Counted from the first letter of the stretch, positions 16,991-26,997 are shown. The stretch is 64,000 nt of DNA from an uncultured Hyphomonadaceae bacterium (GCA_913058335.1 CAJXPX010000002.1:124001-188000); one strand, 5' to 3'. The notes: a model not told the origin generated them from the letters alone. A program made the numbers and translations.

Positions 16991-19561
16991 ATGAATTACA
17001 GATTTTCCCTAAAGGCAGTTCTCTCGCTGTCAGCCGCAGTTTTAAGCTCTCACGCGATGGCCCAAGATTCGGGCAGTGAGGCGAGCCAGACGCGCGTCGA
17101 TGAAGTAGTTGTAACAGGTAGCTTTATACCGGACCCACAGCGCGCCACGTCCCAAGTTGCGTCGTTCCTGCAAGCCGAAGATTTAATCCGCCAAGGTGAT
17201 TCAGATGCAGCTCTGGCTCTGACGCGTGTAAGCGGTTTGAGCATTGTCGGAGGCCGTTTTGCTTATGTTCGGGGTCTAGGGGATCGTTACTCTTCTGCCT
17301 TACTGAATGGGTCGCCTCTTCCGAGCCCGCAACCTTTGCGCCGGACCGTCCCATTGGATCTGTTTCCCTCTAGCGTTTTGAACGGCATCACGGTTCAGAA
17401 AACATTCTCTCCAAACTATCCAGGTGAGTTTGGCGGAGGCGTCATCGCTTTGAATACACTTAAAACGCCGCCAGAAGATTTCTTCAAAGTGAAAATCGGC
17501 GTTGGGGCAAACACTGAGACGACCGGCAAAGAAAGTCTCTTTGTTCATGGCGGAGACTATGACGCGTTGGGATTTGATGATGGAATTCGGGATATACCCG
17601 ACCCCTTGCTTGGCGTTGTCAAACGCGGAGAGCGATTGTCAGATCAATCCGACATGGATTTGGAATTGATTGGTCAGCTTCTCGTCGACCCAAACCTGAC
17701 TGTCCTTCAATCCTATGATGAAACATTTCCGGATATGAACGTCTCGGTTGATGTTGCCAAAACGATAGGCGTTGGCTTCGGTGAAATTGGATTTGTCGGG
17801 ACAGCGGGATTTGACAATGGTTGGACAACAGAACGCTCCCTTAGGGAAGTACAAGCAAATGGACGTATTGAGGATAGTTTAGAGTCTGTTGAATCAACAT
17901 ATCAGGTGACGTTGAATGCTTTGGGATCCACGACCTTGAATTTTGACTCAGGCGACTCTGTTCAGGGAACTGTTTTCTACGTGCATGACACGGCAAAAGA
18001 AGCCCAGATTGACCAAGGCAGAACTTTTAGTGAGCCGGACGGAGTATTTTTGGAAAAAAGCGGATATTACGAAAGGGAGCTTCTTTATACCCAGCTTAAC
18101 GGCGAACACCTTCTTGGCGACTTCACCGCAAATTGGAGAGGCTCTTATTCAATGGCGTCTCGGGACGCACCTTATGAGCGTCAACTTGAACGCCAGCTTC
18201 GAGGCGACGCTCTACTCTTTCCAGGCAATAACGCCCACAGCATTTCATTCTCTGAAGTGAATGATGAAATTACCAGTGGAGGTTTAGATTTAAGCTACAC
18301 TGTACCGAGCACAAGCGCTTGGGAAGTTGAAATTGCGGGCGGTGTGGATTATGCGGAGACGGATCGGGAATTCGCCGATTTGAATCTTCAATATACAACA
18401 TCAACGCAGCTAGACCCGTCTTTGGCGGCTGCGCGGGTTGATTTGTTGTTCTCGGCTGCAACCATTGGACCAATTTTCACAATTCAGGAAATTCCCCCTC
18501 GCCCAAGCGACAATTACCTCGGTGATTTAGACGTTTTTGGAGCCTATTTGAAAACGGATATTGAATTTTCGCCAACGGTTCGCGCTGATTATGGTGTCCG
18601 ATATGAAGAGTCAAAATTGAATGTACAAACATTAGATCGCTTCAGTACGTTGGGTGTTACTTCTAACCTCGAAAATAATTACGTTTTGCCATCAGCGTCT
18701 TTCACCTGGAATTTCATTGATGATACTCAATTGCGTCTTGGATATTCGAATACCATTGCGCGGCCTCAATTCCGTGAGCTTGCTTCTTCACGGTTCTTAG
18801 ACCCTGAGTCCGACCGAACTTTCGTCGGTAACCCTAATCTCGTCGATTCCGAGTTTGAGAACTTTGATGTTCGTTTGGAACGATATTTTGGCCGAAACCA
18901 ATTCATCGCTCTTTCTGGGTTTTACAAGAATATTAAAAACCCGATTGAGGAATCTACTTTTGAGACCTCCGCCAATGTATTTGAGACATCTTTTATCAAC
19001 GCGCCGGCCGCGGATTTATTGGGATTTGAAGCTGAAGCCAGAACAAACTTTAATATGCCGGGCAATATAACATTCCTGGAGTCACGAGATTGGTTCTTCA
19101 CCGTAAATTATACCTACACAGATGCTACAGTGAATGCGGCGGCTGGTGACGTTATTATCCAAGCTGACGGAACTCCTATTTCTGCTGAATTGTTCGGTAT
19201 TGACGGACAACCACTTCAAGGGACGCCTGAACATATTTTCAATTCACAATTTGGATGGGAGTCAGATAATGACCAATTTACCATTTTGTTCGGTTTGGTT
19301 GATGATCGGGTTTCGCGCCGCGGATTACGCGGATTGAGTATTGTCCCCGATGTGATTGAAAGCCCAGGCCCGCAATTGGATATTGTCTATCGACGTAAGG
19401 TCGATGTTCAGGGTCAAGAGTTCAATCTTGGTCTGAGCGCTCGAAATATTCTGGATACGGATCACGAGGAGTTTCAGACTAGCGAGCAGGCGGGTCGTTC
19501 CGAGTTCAATACCTATAAACGGGGCGTTAGTTTCTCGGCATCACTTTCTACAAGTTTTTAG
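16991..19561 (+). CDS. TonB-dependent outer-membrane receptor, partner of the lipoprotein
   Basis: An 856-residue receptor with a signal peptide (MNYRFSLKAVLSLSAAVLSS, cut after AMA), a TonB-box-like VDEVVVTGS just after it, a plug domain with VRGLGDRYSSALLNG and PLDLFPSSVLNGITVQKTFSPNYPGEFGGG, then a long beta-barrel ending in ...SLSTSF with a C-terminal Phe. I chose the ATG at 16991 because the signal peptide begins there; an upstream in-frame ATG at 16871 lies inside the intercistronic hairpin region. It takes up an unknown substrate using TonB energy. The gene follows the duplicated lipoprotein by 132 bases, and the two look like one transport system, comparable in concept (not homology) to SusCD. 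Confidence 0.9.
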   Translation: MNYRFSLKAVLSLSAAVLSSHAMAQDSGSEASQTRVDEVVVTGSFIPDPQRATSQVASFLQAEDLIRQGDSDAALALTRVSGLSIVGGRFAYVRGLGDRYSSALLNGSPLPSPQPLRRTVPLDLFPSSVLNGITVQKTFSPNYPGEFGGGVIALNTLKTPPEDFFKVKIGVGANTETTGKESLFVHGGDYDALGFDDGIRDIPDPLLGVVKRGERLSDQSDMDLELIGQLLVDPNLTVLQSYDETFPDMNVSVDVAKTIGVGFGEIGFVGTAGFDNGWTTERSLREVQANGRIEDSLESVESTYQVTLNALGSTTLNFDSGDSVQGTVFYVHDTAKEAQIDQGRTFSEPDGVFLEKSGYYERELLYTQLNGEHLLGDFTANWRGSYSMASRDAPYERQLERQLRGDALLFPGNNAHSISFSEVNDEITSGGLDLSYTVPSTSAWEVEIAGGVDYAETDREFADLNLQYTTSTQLDPSLAAARVDLLFSAATIGPIFTIQEIPPRPSDNYLGDLDVFGAYLKTDIEFSPTVRADYGVRYEESKLNVQTLDRFSTLGVTSNLENNYVLPSASFTWNFIDDTQLRLGYSNTIARPQFRELASSRFLDPESDRTFVGNPNLVDSEFENFDVRLERYFGRNQFIALSGFYKNIKNPIEESTFETSANVFETSFINAPAADLLGFEAEARTNFNMPGNITFLESRDWFFTVNYTYTDATVNAAAGDVIIQADGTPISAELFGIDGQPLQGTPEHIFNSQFGWESDNDQFTILFGLVDDRVSRRGLRGLSIVPDVIESPGPQLDIVYRRKVDVQGQEFNLGLSARNILDTDHEEFQTSEQAGRSEFNTYKRGVSFSASLSTSF

Positions 19562-19566
19562 AGTTT

Positions 19567-19589
19567 AGCGCAGAGCATATCTCTGCGCT
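19567..19589 (+). terminator. Hairpin after the receptor gene, possible terminator
   Basis: A perfect 9-bp stem AGCGCAGAG/CTCTGCGCT with a 5-base loop begins 5 bases after the receptor stop. It is followed by TTAAAAAA rather than Ts, so efficiency is uncertain. Confidence 0.45.
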
Positions 19590-19699
19590 TAAAAAATCAC
19601 TTGAGGCTTCGGCCAAAGGTGTAGGGTCGGTGATTACTAACCTCGTCACCGGCCCGCCTTTGTTTAGAGGCGGCGTGCATTTGTGGCATCTTACCCTTT

Positions 19700-19722
19700 A
19701 AAAAAGGCCACTTTGAAGTGGC
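19700..19722 (-). terminator. Rho-independent terminator of the RND efflux operon
   Basis: On the minus strand a 6-bp stem (GCCACT/AGTGGC arms at 19717-19722 and 19707-19712) is followed by a CTTTTTT-like tract, eight bases past the stop of the outer-membrane factor gene. Confidence 0.75.
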
Positions 19723-19729
19723 TTAGTTC

Positions 19730-21151
19730 CTAGTTGGTTTGATTATCGGTTCGTTCCAAAGGGACGCCGCCCAAAGAGGTATAAAGGCTGACCTTGGTTG
19801 AGGCCAAATTCGCATCATTATCGACCAGAGATTCACGGCTGGAGATAAGCGTACGTTGGGCGTCTAATACGTCAATGAAACTGGCTAGTCCTTCACTGTA
19901 AAGCGCATCAAGTTGCTCATAGGCGGACTGGCTTGAATTAACCGCTTTTATAAGTTCAGTCTTTTGTTCATTGAGGGCTGTTATCTGAACAAGGGCGCTT
20001 TCTACATCACTAACGGCGCCGAGAAGGCTGCGACGATAGGCGAGCAGAGCAGCCTTAGCTTGGGCTTGTTCGATTTTAACTTCGGCTTGTCTGCGTCCTG
20101 CGTCAAAGAGTGGAATATCGATCATGGCGCCAACACTCGTCGTTAAGGCCCCAATTGTCGACCCTGAGGTCGTATCTCCAATTTGAATGCTCCCGGGCAG
20201 ATTTAGAGAGGGATAAAGGTCTGCTTCTTGCACACCAATATCGGCAATTTCGGCAATTAGGTTTTTTTCTGCGGTTCTGACATCCGGGCGTCGCCGCAGT
20301 AAATCCGCCGGAACCCCGACTTGCCCCTCTCGGGTGAAATCAGGGATAATGTCGTCCTCCGGGATACCCAAGTCCAGTGAACCGGGAAATTCTCCGGCCA
20401 AAAGGGATAAAGCAAATCCAGCTGTTTCGCGACTTGAATGTAAAAGGCCGCGCTGGGCCTGCGTCCGCGCGAGATCTGCTGCAGCGCGATCTACGTCAAG
20501 CGCAGGAGTCAATCCGGCGTCAAACCTGGCCTGAACGATTTCGACTGTGCGGGATTGAATGTCCAAAGAAGAATCCAGCAGGACCAGTCGGGCTCCTGCG
20601 CGGCGCAGTTCAATATATTGCGTTGCAATAGACGCCGCAGTCAATCGCCGTATGTCTGACAAGTTAAACGCGCTGGCTTCGAATCGGGCTTGAGCGGCTT
20701 GTAAGCTGCGACGATTTCGGCCCGCTATATCGACATCATAATTGAAAACTCCGCCAGCGCTTAATGAGCCCTCGACATCTCCATCGCCCGTATCCGCCAG
20801 AATGCCCTGAAGTTGGCTATCGACAAAGCCATCAAATTGAGGGGACAAATCCGATCTGAAAGCGCTCACTCCAGCCCGGGCTTGCACTAAATTGGCAACA
20901 GCAATGCCAATATCGAGATTTTGGTCGAGCGCATTAGAAATTAATTGCGTTAGGGTCTTATCTTCAATCCCTTGCCACCAAGGGCGGGTGTCGAAATTCT
21001 CTTCATTTCGTAGACTTGCTTCCGCATTGGTAAAATTGGGAGGTGTTTCCAAAACAGGCGCGACCGGCTCGGGTCCGGCAGTTGCACAGGCAGAGAGAAA
21101 CAGCGCGGCGCTTCCGAGCAAAAGAACTTTAAAAGACACGCGAGACATCAT
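19730..21151 (-). CDS. RND efflux outer-membrane factor (NodT/OprM family lipoprotein)
   Basis: A 473-residue TolC-like channel lipoprotein; the lipobox LSACAT places the lipidated Cys near residue 21. Family motifs include RPWWQGIEDKTL, VQARFDAGLTPALDVDRA, DLLRRRPDVRTAEKNLIAEIADIGVQEADLYPSL and YSEGLASFIDVLDAQRTL. It forms the trimeric exit duct of the pump. Its ATG overlaps the stop of the RND transporter gene by four bases, so the three pump genes are translationally coupled. Last gene of the operon. Confidence 0.94.
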   Translation of the reverse strand: MMSRVSFKVLLLGSAALFLSACATAGPEPVAPVLETPPNFTNAEASLRNEENFDTRPWWQGIEDKTLTQLISNALDQNLDIGIAVANLVQARAGVSAFRSDLSPQFDGFVDSQLQGILADTGDGDVEGSLSAGGVFNYDVDIAGRNRRSLQAAQARFEASAFNLSDIRRLTAASIATQYIELRRAGARLVLLDSSLDIQSRTVEIVQARFDAGLTPALDVDRAAADLARTQAQRGLLHSSRETAGFALSLLAGEFPGSLDLGIPEDDIIPDFTREGQVGVPADLLRRRPDVRTAEKNLIAEIADIGVQEADLYPSLNLPGSIQIGDTTSGSTIGALTTSVGAMIDIPLFDAGRRQAEVKIEQAQAKAALLAYRRSLLGAVSDVESALVQITALNEQKTELIKAVNSSQSAYEQLDALYSEGLASFIDVLDAQRTLISSRESLVDNDANLASTKVSLYTSLGGVPLERTDNQTN

Positions 21152-24100
21152 TCAGATTGTGACGCGAGGTGGGCTCTCGCTTCATCCATTTCTTGAGCTA
21201 AAGCTTTATGAGATTGGCCTGTGGACTGACTAAATCGGGCAATTCCCAAATAAATTACGGGCGTAAGAAACAGGGTAAACGCAGCCGCCAGACCAAGCCC
21301 GCCGAAAATGACCCAACCAATTGCATCTCTCGCCTCGGCTCCTGCGCCAGTTGAGAGAATAAGAGGAAGAGCGCCAAGAGCTGTCGAGACCACTGTCATG
21401 ACAATTGGGCGCGCTCGAATAATAGCCGCCTCATAGACAGCCTCTCGCACAGAGCGGCCCTCTGATCTGAGCTGGTCTGCAAATTCAACCAGTAAGATAC
21501 CGTTTTTGGCCATAAGTCCGATCAAAAGAATAAGTCCGATTTGGGAGTAAATATTGAGAGAACCACCTGTCAAGAATACAGCATAGACGGCCGCGGCTAG
21601 ACCGAACGGAACACTAAGCATAACGACGACCGGGCTGGTTAGGCCTTCGAACTGCGCAACGAGGACGAGTAGTACAATCAACACGGCAAACCCATAAGTA
21701 ATTAAAAGGTCTCGTGACGACTCTTCTAAAGTGGCGGCTTCGCCACGCAAGATCATGTTTATCTCATTAGGTAAGGTTTCATCTGCTAGACGATCCATTT
21801 CTGCAATGGCTTCGGCCAAAGGCACACCCGAGGCAACATCCGATTCGACTTCAATTGCGCGGCGTTGTCCAAATCGGTCAAGTTGCGCGGCCACACCTTC
21901 TTCCACAATCGTTGTAAGGCTTGAGACGGGAATGAGCGATCCATTACTCGAACGGACGAATAAGTTTCTGAGGTCAGAAGGGGATTCTATTGCAGTCGTC
22001 TGGGCTTCAAGAATTATTGGTATGGCTTGATCGCGAACATTCAAGTCTACAACATCTTCGCCGTCCACCATAGTCCGTAATGTGAGGGAGAGCTCTTCTA
22101 GCGGGACTTCCAAATCCGCCACGCGGCGACGATCTATCTGAATCGAAAGTTGCGGTTGTGTCGGCTGATAAGATATTTCCGCGTTTGACAAAATATTTGA
22201 TCGTGTTTCGATGGCTTCTGCCAAATCCCGGGTGGCTGCATAAATTGCCGGGTAATCGCCGCCTGTTAGGGCGACTTCCAATCCATCCCGATTGCCTCCA
22301 CCTGTCAGGCTGCCCCGCCCAAAGACGGAGACACGGGAGCCAGGAATACGGGAGAGGGGATCAGTCAATTCCTCAATGATGTCCTGCTGACTGCGTGTGC
22401 GTTCCTCCCAAGGCGCCAAGGTCGCGGTAATTCCAATCCGGTTGGGATCATATCGTCCAACCACAGTAAAGAGGGAGCTGATTTCACCGCTGTTTAGATA
22501 AGGCTGCAATACCGCATCAATTTGATCGGCTTGCCGCTCCATATAAGACAAGCCAACCCCGTCCGGTCCAGTCGCGAAAACTTCAATTTGTCCGCGATCT
22601 TCTTCTGGGACTAACTCTTGATCAATTACCGTCACAAGAAATGCCGCTCCGGCGAAGGCGAACAGGGAAACAGACACTGTGATGACGGGATGTTTGAGAC
22701 AAGCAGATAACATACTCATATAAGCTCGGTTTATTTTACCGCCAACACGGTTCAAAAACTTAAATCCATGCTCATCTGAAAAGTCGATACGCGCGGAGAT
22801 AGCCGGAACCATTGATAAGGCGACAAAAGAAGAAATTGCCACCGACAGAGCCAATACAAACCCAAATTCGCGGAACAGACGACCAGTTGTTGAAGGCAGA
22901 AACGATATTGGTACAAAGACAGCAATCAAAACAGCTGTCGTCGCGACAACCGCAAAGAAAACCTGACGCGCGCCTATAGCTGCGGCCGGGCGGCGTTTCA
23001 TGCCTTCGGATTGTTGCCGCTGAATGTTTTCCAACACCACGATGGCGTCGTCTACAATCAGACCTGTTGCCAAGACCAACGCCAACAAGGTCAAAAGATT
23101 GATAGAAAAGCCAAGAGCCCAGATTCCCGCCAAAGTGCCAATGAGGGCAACAGGAATAACGGTTGCGGGAACTAAAGTTGCTTTCCATGATCCCAGAAAA
23201 ATCCAGATCGTTGCCACCACAATCAAGACAGTTAGAAACAGGCTAATGACGACCTCTTGAACGGAATTTCGGATAAAAACGGCTTCGTCTGATGTCACCT
23301 TAATTTCTAGGTCGTCCAAGCGAGCGTTTAACTGTTTAAGCTTGAGCTCCACGGCGTTCGATATTTGGATTGTGTTTGACTGAGCCTGCCGGACAACACC
23401 AAGTCCAATGACAGGTTGTCCATCAAGTCGGAGAAGGTTGGTCGCGTCCGCAGGGGCCAGAGTGACATCTGCAATATCCCTTATTTTTGTAGTGCCTGAA
23501 ATAACCACATCTTTGATCAATGCAGGTGTCGCCGCCGTGGCTTGGGCCCGCACGATGAGCTCCTGATCAGAAGATCGGAAACTGCCGACTGGCACGTCGA
23601 ACGGCGCTTGAGCCAGCGCATCCCGCACGTCGGAAATTGTCAACCCAAAGCGGCTAAGACGTAATGGGTCAACCACGACCCGCATTTGCCTTAAGCGTGT
23701 TCCATATTCCTGCAAAGCTGCCACACCGTCAATTGTAAGAATCTCAGGGGATATGTCTGTGTCGATAATACGGGTCAGTTCTTCTTCGCTGTAAACATTG
23801 CTAATGACGGCAAGCGTGATGATAGAGCGGGCATCATCATCCGCCTTGGTGACAAAAATATCTTCGACTCGGTCAGGCAATTGTCGCGCGACCCGGTTAA
23901 CGGCCTCACGCACATCTGACGCGGCAGTATCAAGATTTGTTCCTGGTGAAAATTCAACCCGAATGCGTCCGCTATTTTCTTCACTCGAAGATCGGATTTC
24001 CTTTACGCCCGAGACGCGGGCTACCGCGCTCTCCAGCACACTTGTAATTTCCGCATCAATTGTTTCCGGGGCGCCGCCCGGCAGACTAGCTCTCACAGAG

Positions 24101-24249
24101 ACGATAGGCCGGTCGACATCTGGTAATTCCCGCACGTCCAAACCAAGAAACGCAGCGAGACCTGCTATCACAATCAGCAAGTTCAGAACTGTAACCAGTA
24201 GAGGTCGCTTTACAGCGAGTTCAGGGAGGCCAGTTTGGGAAGCCTTCAT
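21148..24249 (-). CDS. RND multidrug efflux transporter (HAE1 / MdtB-like)
   Basis: A 1033-residue inner-membrane proton antiporter of the AcrB superfamily. It has an N-terminal helix, two large periplasmic porter loops, and two sets of transmembrane helices. The proton-relay Asp-Asp pair is in TGLIVDDAIVVLENI and the GLMAKNGILLVEF block occupies the second half, as in hydrophobic/amphiphilic drug pumps rather than metal pumps. The stop of the adaptor gene overlaps its ATG by four bases and its own stop overlaps the next start likewise. Substrates cannot be told from sequence; no dedicated regulator is adjacent. Confidence 0.95.
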   Translation of the reverse strand: MKASQTGLPELAVKRPLLVTVLNLLIVIAGLAAFLGLDVRELPDVDRPIVSVRASLPGGAPETIDAEITSVLESAVARVSGVKEIRSSSEENSGRIRVEFSPGTNLDTAASDVREAVNRVARQLPDRVEDIFVTKADDDARSIITLAVISNVYSEEELTRIIDTDISPEILTIDGVAALQEYGTRLRQMRVVVDPLRLSRFGLTISDVRDALAQAPFDVPVGSFRSSDQELIVRAQATAATPALIKDVVISGTTKIRDIADVTLAPADATNLLRLDGQPVIGLGVVRQAQSNTIQISNAVELKLKQLNARLDDLEIKVTSDEAVFIRNSVQEVVISLFLTVLIVVATIWIFLGSWKATLVPATVIPVALIGTLAGIWALGFSINLLTLLALVLATGLIVDDAIVVLENIQRQQSEGMKRRPAAAIGARQVFFAVVATTAVLIAVFVPISFLPSTTGRLFREFGFVLALSVAISSFVALSMVPAISARIDFSDEHGFKFLNRVGGKINRAYMSMLSACLKHPVITVSVSLFAFAGAAFLVTVIDQELVPEEDRGQIEVFATGPDGVGLSYMERQADQIDAVLQPYLNSGEISSLFTVVGRYDPNRIGITATLAPWEERTRSQQDIIEELTDPLSRIPGSRVSVFGRGSLTGGGNRDGLEVALTGGDYPAIYAATRDLAEAIETRSNILSNAEISYQPTQPQLSIQIDRRRVADLEVPLEELSLTLRTMVDGEDVVDLNVRDQAIPIILEAQTTAIESPSDLRNLFVRSSNGSLIPVSSLTTIVEEGVAAQLDRFGQRRAIEVESDVASGVPLAEAIAEMDRLADETLPNEINMILRGEAATLEESSRDLLITYGFAVLIVLLVLVAQFEGLTSPVVVMLSVPFGLAAAVYAVFLTGGSLNIYSQIGLILLIGLMAKNGILLVEFADQLRSEGRSVREAVYEAAIIRARPIVMTVVSTALGALPLILSTGAGAEARDAIGWVIFGGLGLAAAFTLFLTPVIYLGIARFSQSTGQSHKALAQEMDEARAHLASQSE

Positions 24250-25388
24250 GTTCCCTCTACCGTGTTTGGAGCTTGGCCAGTATTGCCCTGTTTTTCAATC
24301 ACAGAGGTTGTCGGATTTATTCGTGTCAAATCCACGGGCGTGCCTTCTCTGACTTTCTGAACACCCTCGGAAATAATTGTGTCGCCTTCCGGGATAGGCG
24401 CCCGAACAAGGACATTGCCGTCTTGACGGTCAACAATGGTAACAGAGACTTGTGTAGCGCGTCCGTTCTTTACGGCCCAAACATAGGCTCCATCTCCACC
24501 CCATATAATGGCGGCTTCAGGCACAAGCGGATAAGCCTGACCGGCAATGTTAAAGCCGATTTTAAAGCTCATGCCCGGCCGCAGTGTGTCGTCTTCATTG
24601 TCAATCGCGGCACGTACAGTAAAGCTTCGACTCACCTGATCAATGCGGCTATCGATTGTTAAAACTACCGCGTCGAAAGTTGAACTTTGGTTGGAAAACG
24701 GCTCCATTGCGATGATGTCGCCCGGTGAAATACGGCCGTAAACTTGCTCCGGTGCTTGAAAGTCCACAAATAATGTTGAGCGGTCATCTAACCGAGTGAT
24801 TTCTGTTTCAGGGGTAATTCGCGCACCTGCATCAATGTCTGTCAGTCCGACCGTGCCGGAAAAGGGGGCCCTGACTACACGTCGAGACAAAGCGACATTA
24901 GCCAATTCTAAATCTATCTGAGCTGCTTCGACGGCAGTTTTGGCTTCATCTATTTGGCTGTCCGAAATTGCGCCAGGTACATCGATACGTTCGTAGCGGT
25001 CAATTAATTGCTGAGAGTTTTTCAAGGCAACCTCGGCGCGATTTGCGGCAAGCCGTTCTTCGTCCGACTCCAAGGTTAAAAGGATATCACCTTTTTCGAC
25101 CGTGTCGCCTGCTTTGAAATTCACACGCGTGACTTCGCCGCCCGTATCAGCACGGATGACTGCAAATTTTTCCGCTCTGGCTGTCCCAATAGCCTCAACT
25201 GTAATCGTATCATCACGGTATACGACAGTGTGGGGGATGATTTCTACAGAGGCTTCTGATTGAGATGACGCCTGCGTTTCTGGAGAGGCCGAATTGTCAC
25301 CACATGCAATCAATGGAGCGGTCAGCGCAATGCCTAAGAAAACTATATGAGCGTGCTTTATAGACAATTTAAGCTTCCTTTGCCCCAA
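24246..25388 (-). CDS. RND efflux periplasmic adaptor (membrane fusion protein)
   Basis: A 380-residue adaptor, probably a lipoprotein: after a hydrophobic leader the lipobox LIACGD gives Cys near residue 29, followed by a Ser/Gln/Glu-rich linker. The lipoyl halves are in GGEVTRVNFKAGDTVEKGDILLTLES and VVRAPFSGTVGLTDIDAGARITP, flanking an alpha-hairpin, then beta-barrel and membrane-proximal domains. It bridges the RND transporter and the outer-membrane factor. First gene of the operon; the 176-base region upstream contains no terminator I could identify and should carry the promoter. Confidence 0.94.
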   Translation of the reverse strand: MGQRKLKLSIKHAHIVFLGIALTAPLIACGDNSASPETQASSQSEASVEIIPHTVVYRDDTITVEAIGTARAEKFAVIRADTGGEVTRVNFKAGDTVEKGDILLTLESDEERLAANRAEVALKNSQQLIDRYERIDVPGAISDSQIDEAKTAVEAAQIDLELANVALSRRVVRAPFSGTVGLTDIDAGARITPETEITRLDDRSTLFVDFQAPEQVYGRISPGDIIAMEPFSNQSSTFDAVVLTIDSRIDQVSRSFTVRAAIDNEDDTLRPGMSFKIGFNIAGQAYPLVPEAAIIWGGDGAYVWAVKNGRATQVSVTIVDRQDGNVLVRAPIPEGDTIISEGVQKVREGTPVDLTRINPTTSVIEKQGNTGQAPNTVEGT

Positions 25389-25564
25389 TGAGCGACTTTA
25401 AGTTTTTATGGCTTCTCAGGGTGGCAGGATTTAAGGCCCTTTCATATCCTTCGTCGCTGTCATATAGTGGTGACGTTGATACTACGTTTTCGGGATGTTG
25501 TCAGATTTCATAGAAACTTTTTTCAGCTAAAAACGGTTACAAATTTTTAAGGTATCAGGTTTTT

Positions 25565-26191
25565 TTACTTTACCGAACTTTGCCTGATGACATCCGCCAC
25601 AGGCCTATAGCTTTGCCTGTGTATCGGACTGACCCCCAAGTTCCTCAGCGCTTCTTTATGTGCTTTTGTGGGATAGCCCTTATGACCGGCTAAGCCATAT
25701 CCGGGAAATCGCGAATCGGCCTCTACCATCAGACGATCCCGGATAACTTTTGCGGCAATAGAGGCAGCGGCAATAGACAGGCTTTTAGCGTCGCCTTTAA
25801 TAATAGCTTGAGAGGGGCAGCACATATCCGGAGGGCGGCGATTGCCATCAATTAAAGCCATATCGGGCAATATCGGCAATCCGGCCACGGCGCGGCCCAT
25901 TGCCGCCATAGACGCATGAAGAATATTCAAGCGGTCAATTTCTTCGGGTTCTGCAATGCCCAGGCTTACGAAAATGTCATCTCTGGCGAGCATCTCGTTC
26001 AGCAGAAGTTCACGTCGGCCTTGCGATAAAACCTTACTGTCATTCAAACCGCTTGGAACGGATTCAGGTGTCAGGATGACCGCCGCCGCGACGACAGGGC
26101 CTGCTAAAGGGCCTCGCCCGGCTTCATCTACACCACAGACGGGGCCCGAAAATTGGGACTCAAATGAATAATCCGGAGAGGTTTTTGGCAT
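25565..26191 (-). CDS. rnhB: Ribonuclease HII
   Basis: A 208-residue RNase HII that nicks RNA in RNA-DNA hybrids and removes misincorporated ribonucleotides. Active-site residues appear in [17 protein letters not shown] (Asp-Glu pair), and in ALIDGNR and [14 protein letters not shown] place the start at 26191 (MPKTSPDY), since the family core begins about 20 residues later; longer in-frame starts to 26296 would run into the divergent promoter region of the next gene and add 35 residues unlike the family. No strong ribosome site supports either choice. Confidence 0.92.
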   Translation of the reverse strand: MPKTSPDYSFESQFSGPVCGVDEAGRGPLAGPVVAAAVILTPESVPSGLNDSKVLSQGRRELLLNEMLARDDIFVSLGIAEPEEIDRLNILHASMAAMGRAVAGLPILPDMALIDGNRRPPDMCCPSQAIIKGDAKSLSIAAASIAAKVIRDRLMVEADSRFPGYGLAGHKGYPTKAHKEALRNLGVSPIHRQSYRPVADVIRQSSVK

Positions 26192-26320
26192 AGCGGCTTT
26201 TTTGGGCAGACTTATTTTTGATGGAACATTCTGGCAAAAAGACGAGTTTGTTACAATACAGCCTTTTGGCATATAAAAAGGTCTGGTATAGACCATTCAA
26301 GATTTACTAAGGAGTTTTCC

Positions 26321-26884
26321 ATGACAAATTTACGTTTCGGCGCTGCTGCGCTCGGCCTCACTTTTGCTGCTCTGTCAGCTGCATCTGCTTCTGCTATCGA
26401 GTCCAAAGCGGATTGCGAATATGAGGGTGGGCAAGTCTTCTCCGTCAAAGGCGCGACTGTTTGCGTTGTTGCTGTTCGCCCGGCTGAATATATGGACGAA
26501 ATTTATGATGGTCAGCAATTGGGCATTAAAGACTGTAATGGAGAACAAATTAGCGACGGCGCCTTTTGCAAGGTGACGCTCGTCTCTGCTCCGGCATCAG
26601 TTATGGCGGACCCTGAAATAGCTGGAGAGATGATGGAAGAAACCGGAGACGCCATGGTCAAAGCGGCAGATAACACCGGCGACGCAATGGAAACGATGGC
26701 TGATAACGCCGGAGACGCTATGAAAGAAGATGCTGAGAATAAGAGCGACGCTGAGCGCGCTCTTGTGAAAGGCCAAAGTGATGCCATGGAAGAAGCGGCA
26801 GAAGATAAGGCGAAAATCCTCGAAGATAAAGCTAAAGAGTATGAAGACGTAGCGGATGAGGTTAACGACGCGACTGATAAATAA
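26321..26884 (+). CDS. Secreted protein with acidic 11-residue helical repeats
   Basis: A 187-residue exported protein of unknown function. A signal peptide (to ASASA, about residue 24) is followed by a small domain with paired cysteines (ADCEYEGG, VCVVAVRP, KDCNGEQ, AFCKVTL; four Cys, likely two disulfides). From about residue 100 an acidic, Ala-rich amphipathic region has imperfect 11-residue repeats (TGDAMVKAADN, TGDAMETMADN, AGDAMKEDAEN) and then a coiled-coil-like tail rich in Glu/Asp/Lys. Such 11-mers resemble LEA or apolipoprotein-like helices, but I do not claim homology. AAGGAG precedes the ATG by six bases and a strong terminator follows, so it is a monocistronic, probably well expressed gene. 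Confidence 0.8.
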   Translation: MTNLRFGAAALGLTFAALSAASASAIESKADCEYEGGQVFSVKGATVCVVAVRPAEYMDEIYDGQQLGIKDCNGEQISDGAFCKVTLVSAPASVMADPEIAGEMMEETGDAMVKAADNTGDAMETMADNAGDAMKEDAENKSDAERALVKGQSDAMEEAAEDKAKILEDKAKEYEDVADEVNDATDK

Positions 26885-26912
26885 TTGATTTAAACCATCA
26901 ATGTCGACTTTA

Positions 26913-26941
26913 ACGGCCATCTTTCGGTGGCCGTTTTTTTA
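26913..26941 (+). terminator. Rho-independent terminator
   Basis: A 7-bp stem ACGGCCA/TGGCCGT with an 8-base loop and a run of seven to eight Ts, 28 bases after the secreted repeat protein gene. Confidence 0.92.
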
Positions 26942-26997
26942 TGTCCTCAATTTGATTTATGGTTGATCTTCACACCCTCAGCCCTAATGAGCTCTCA

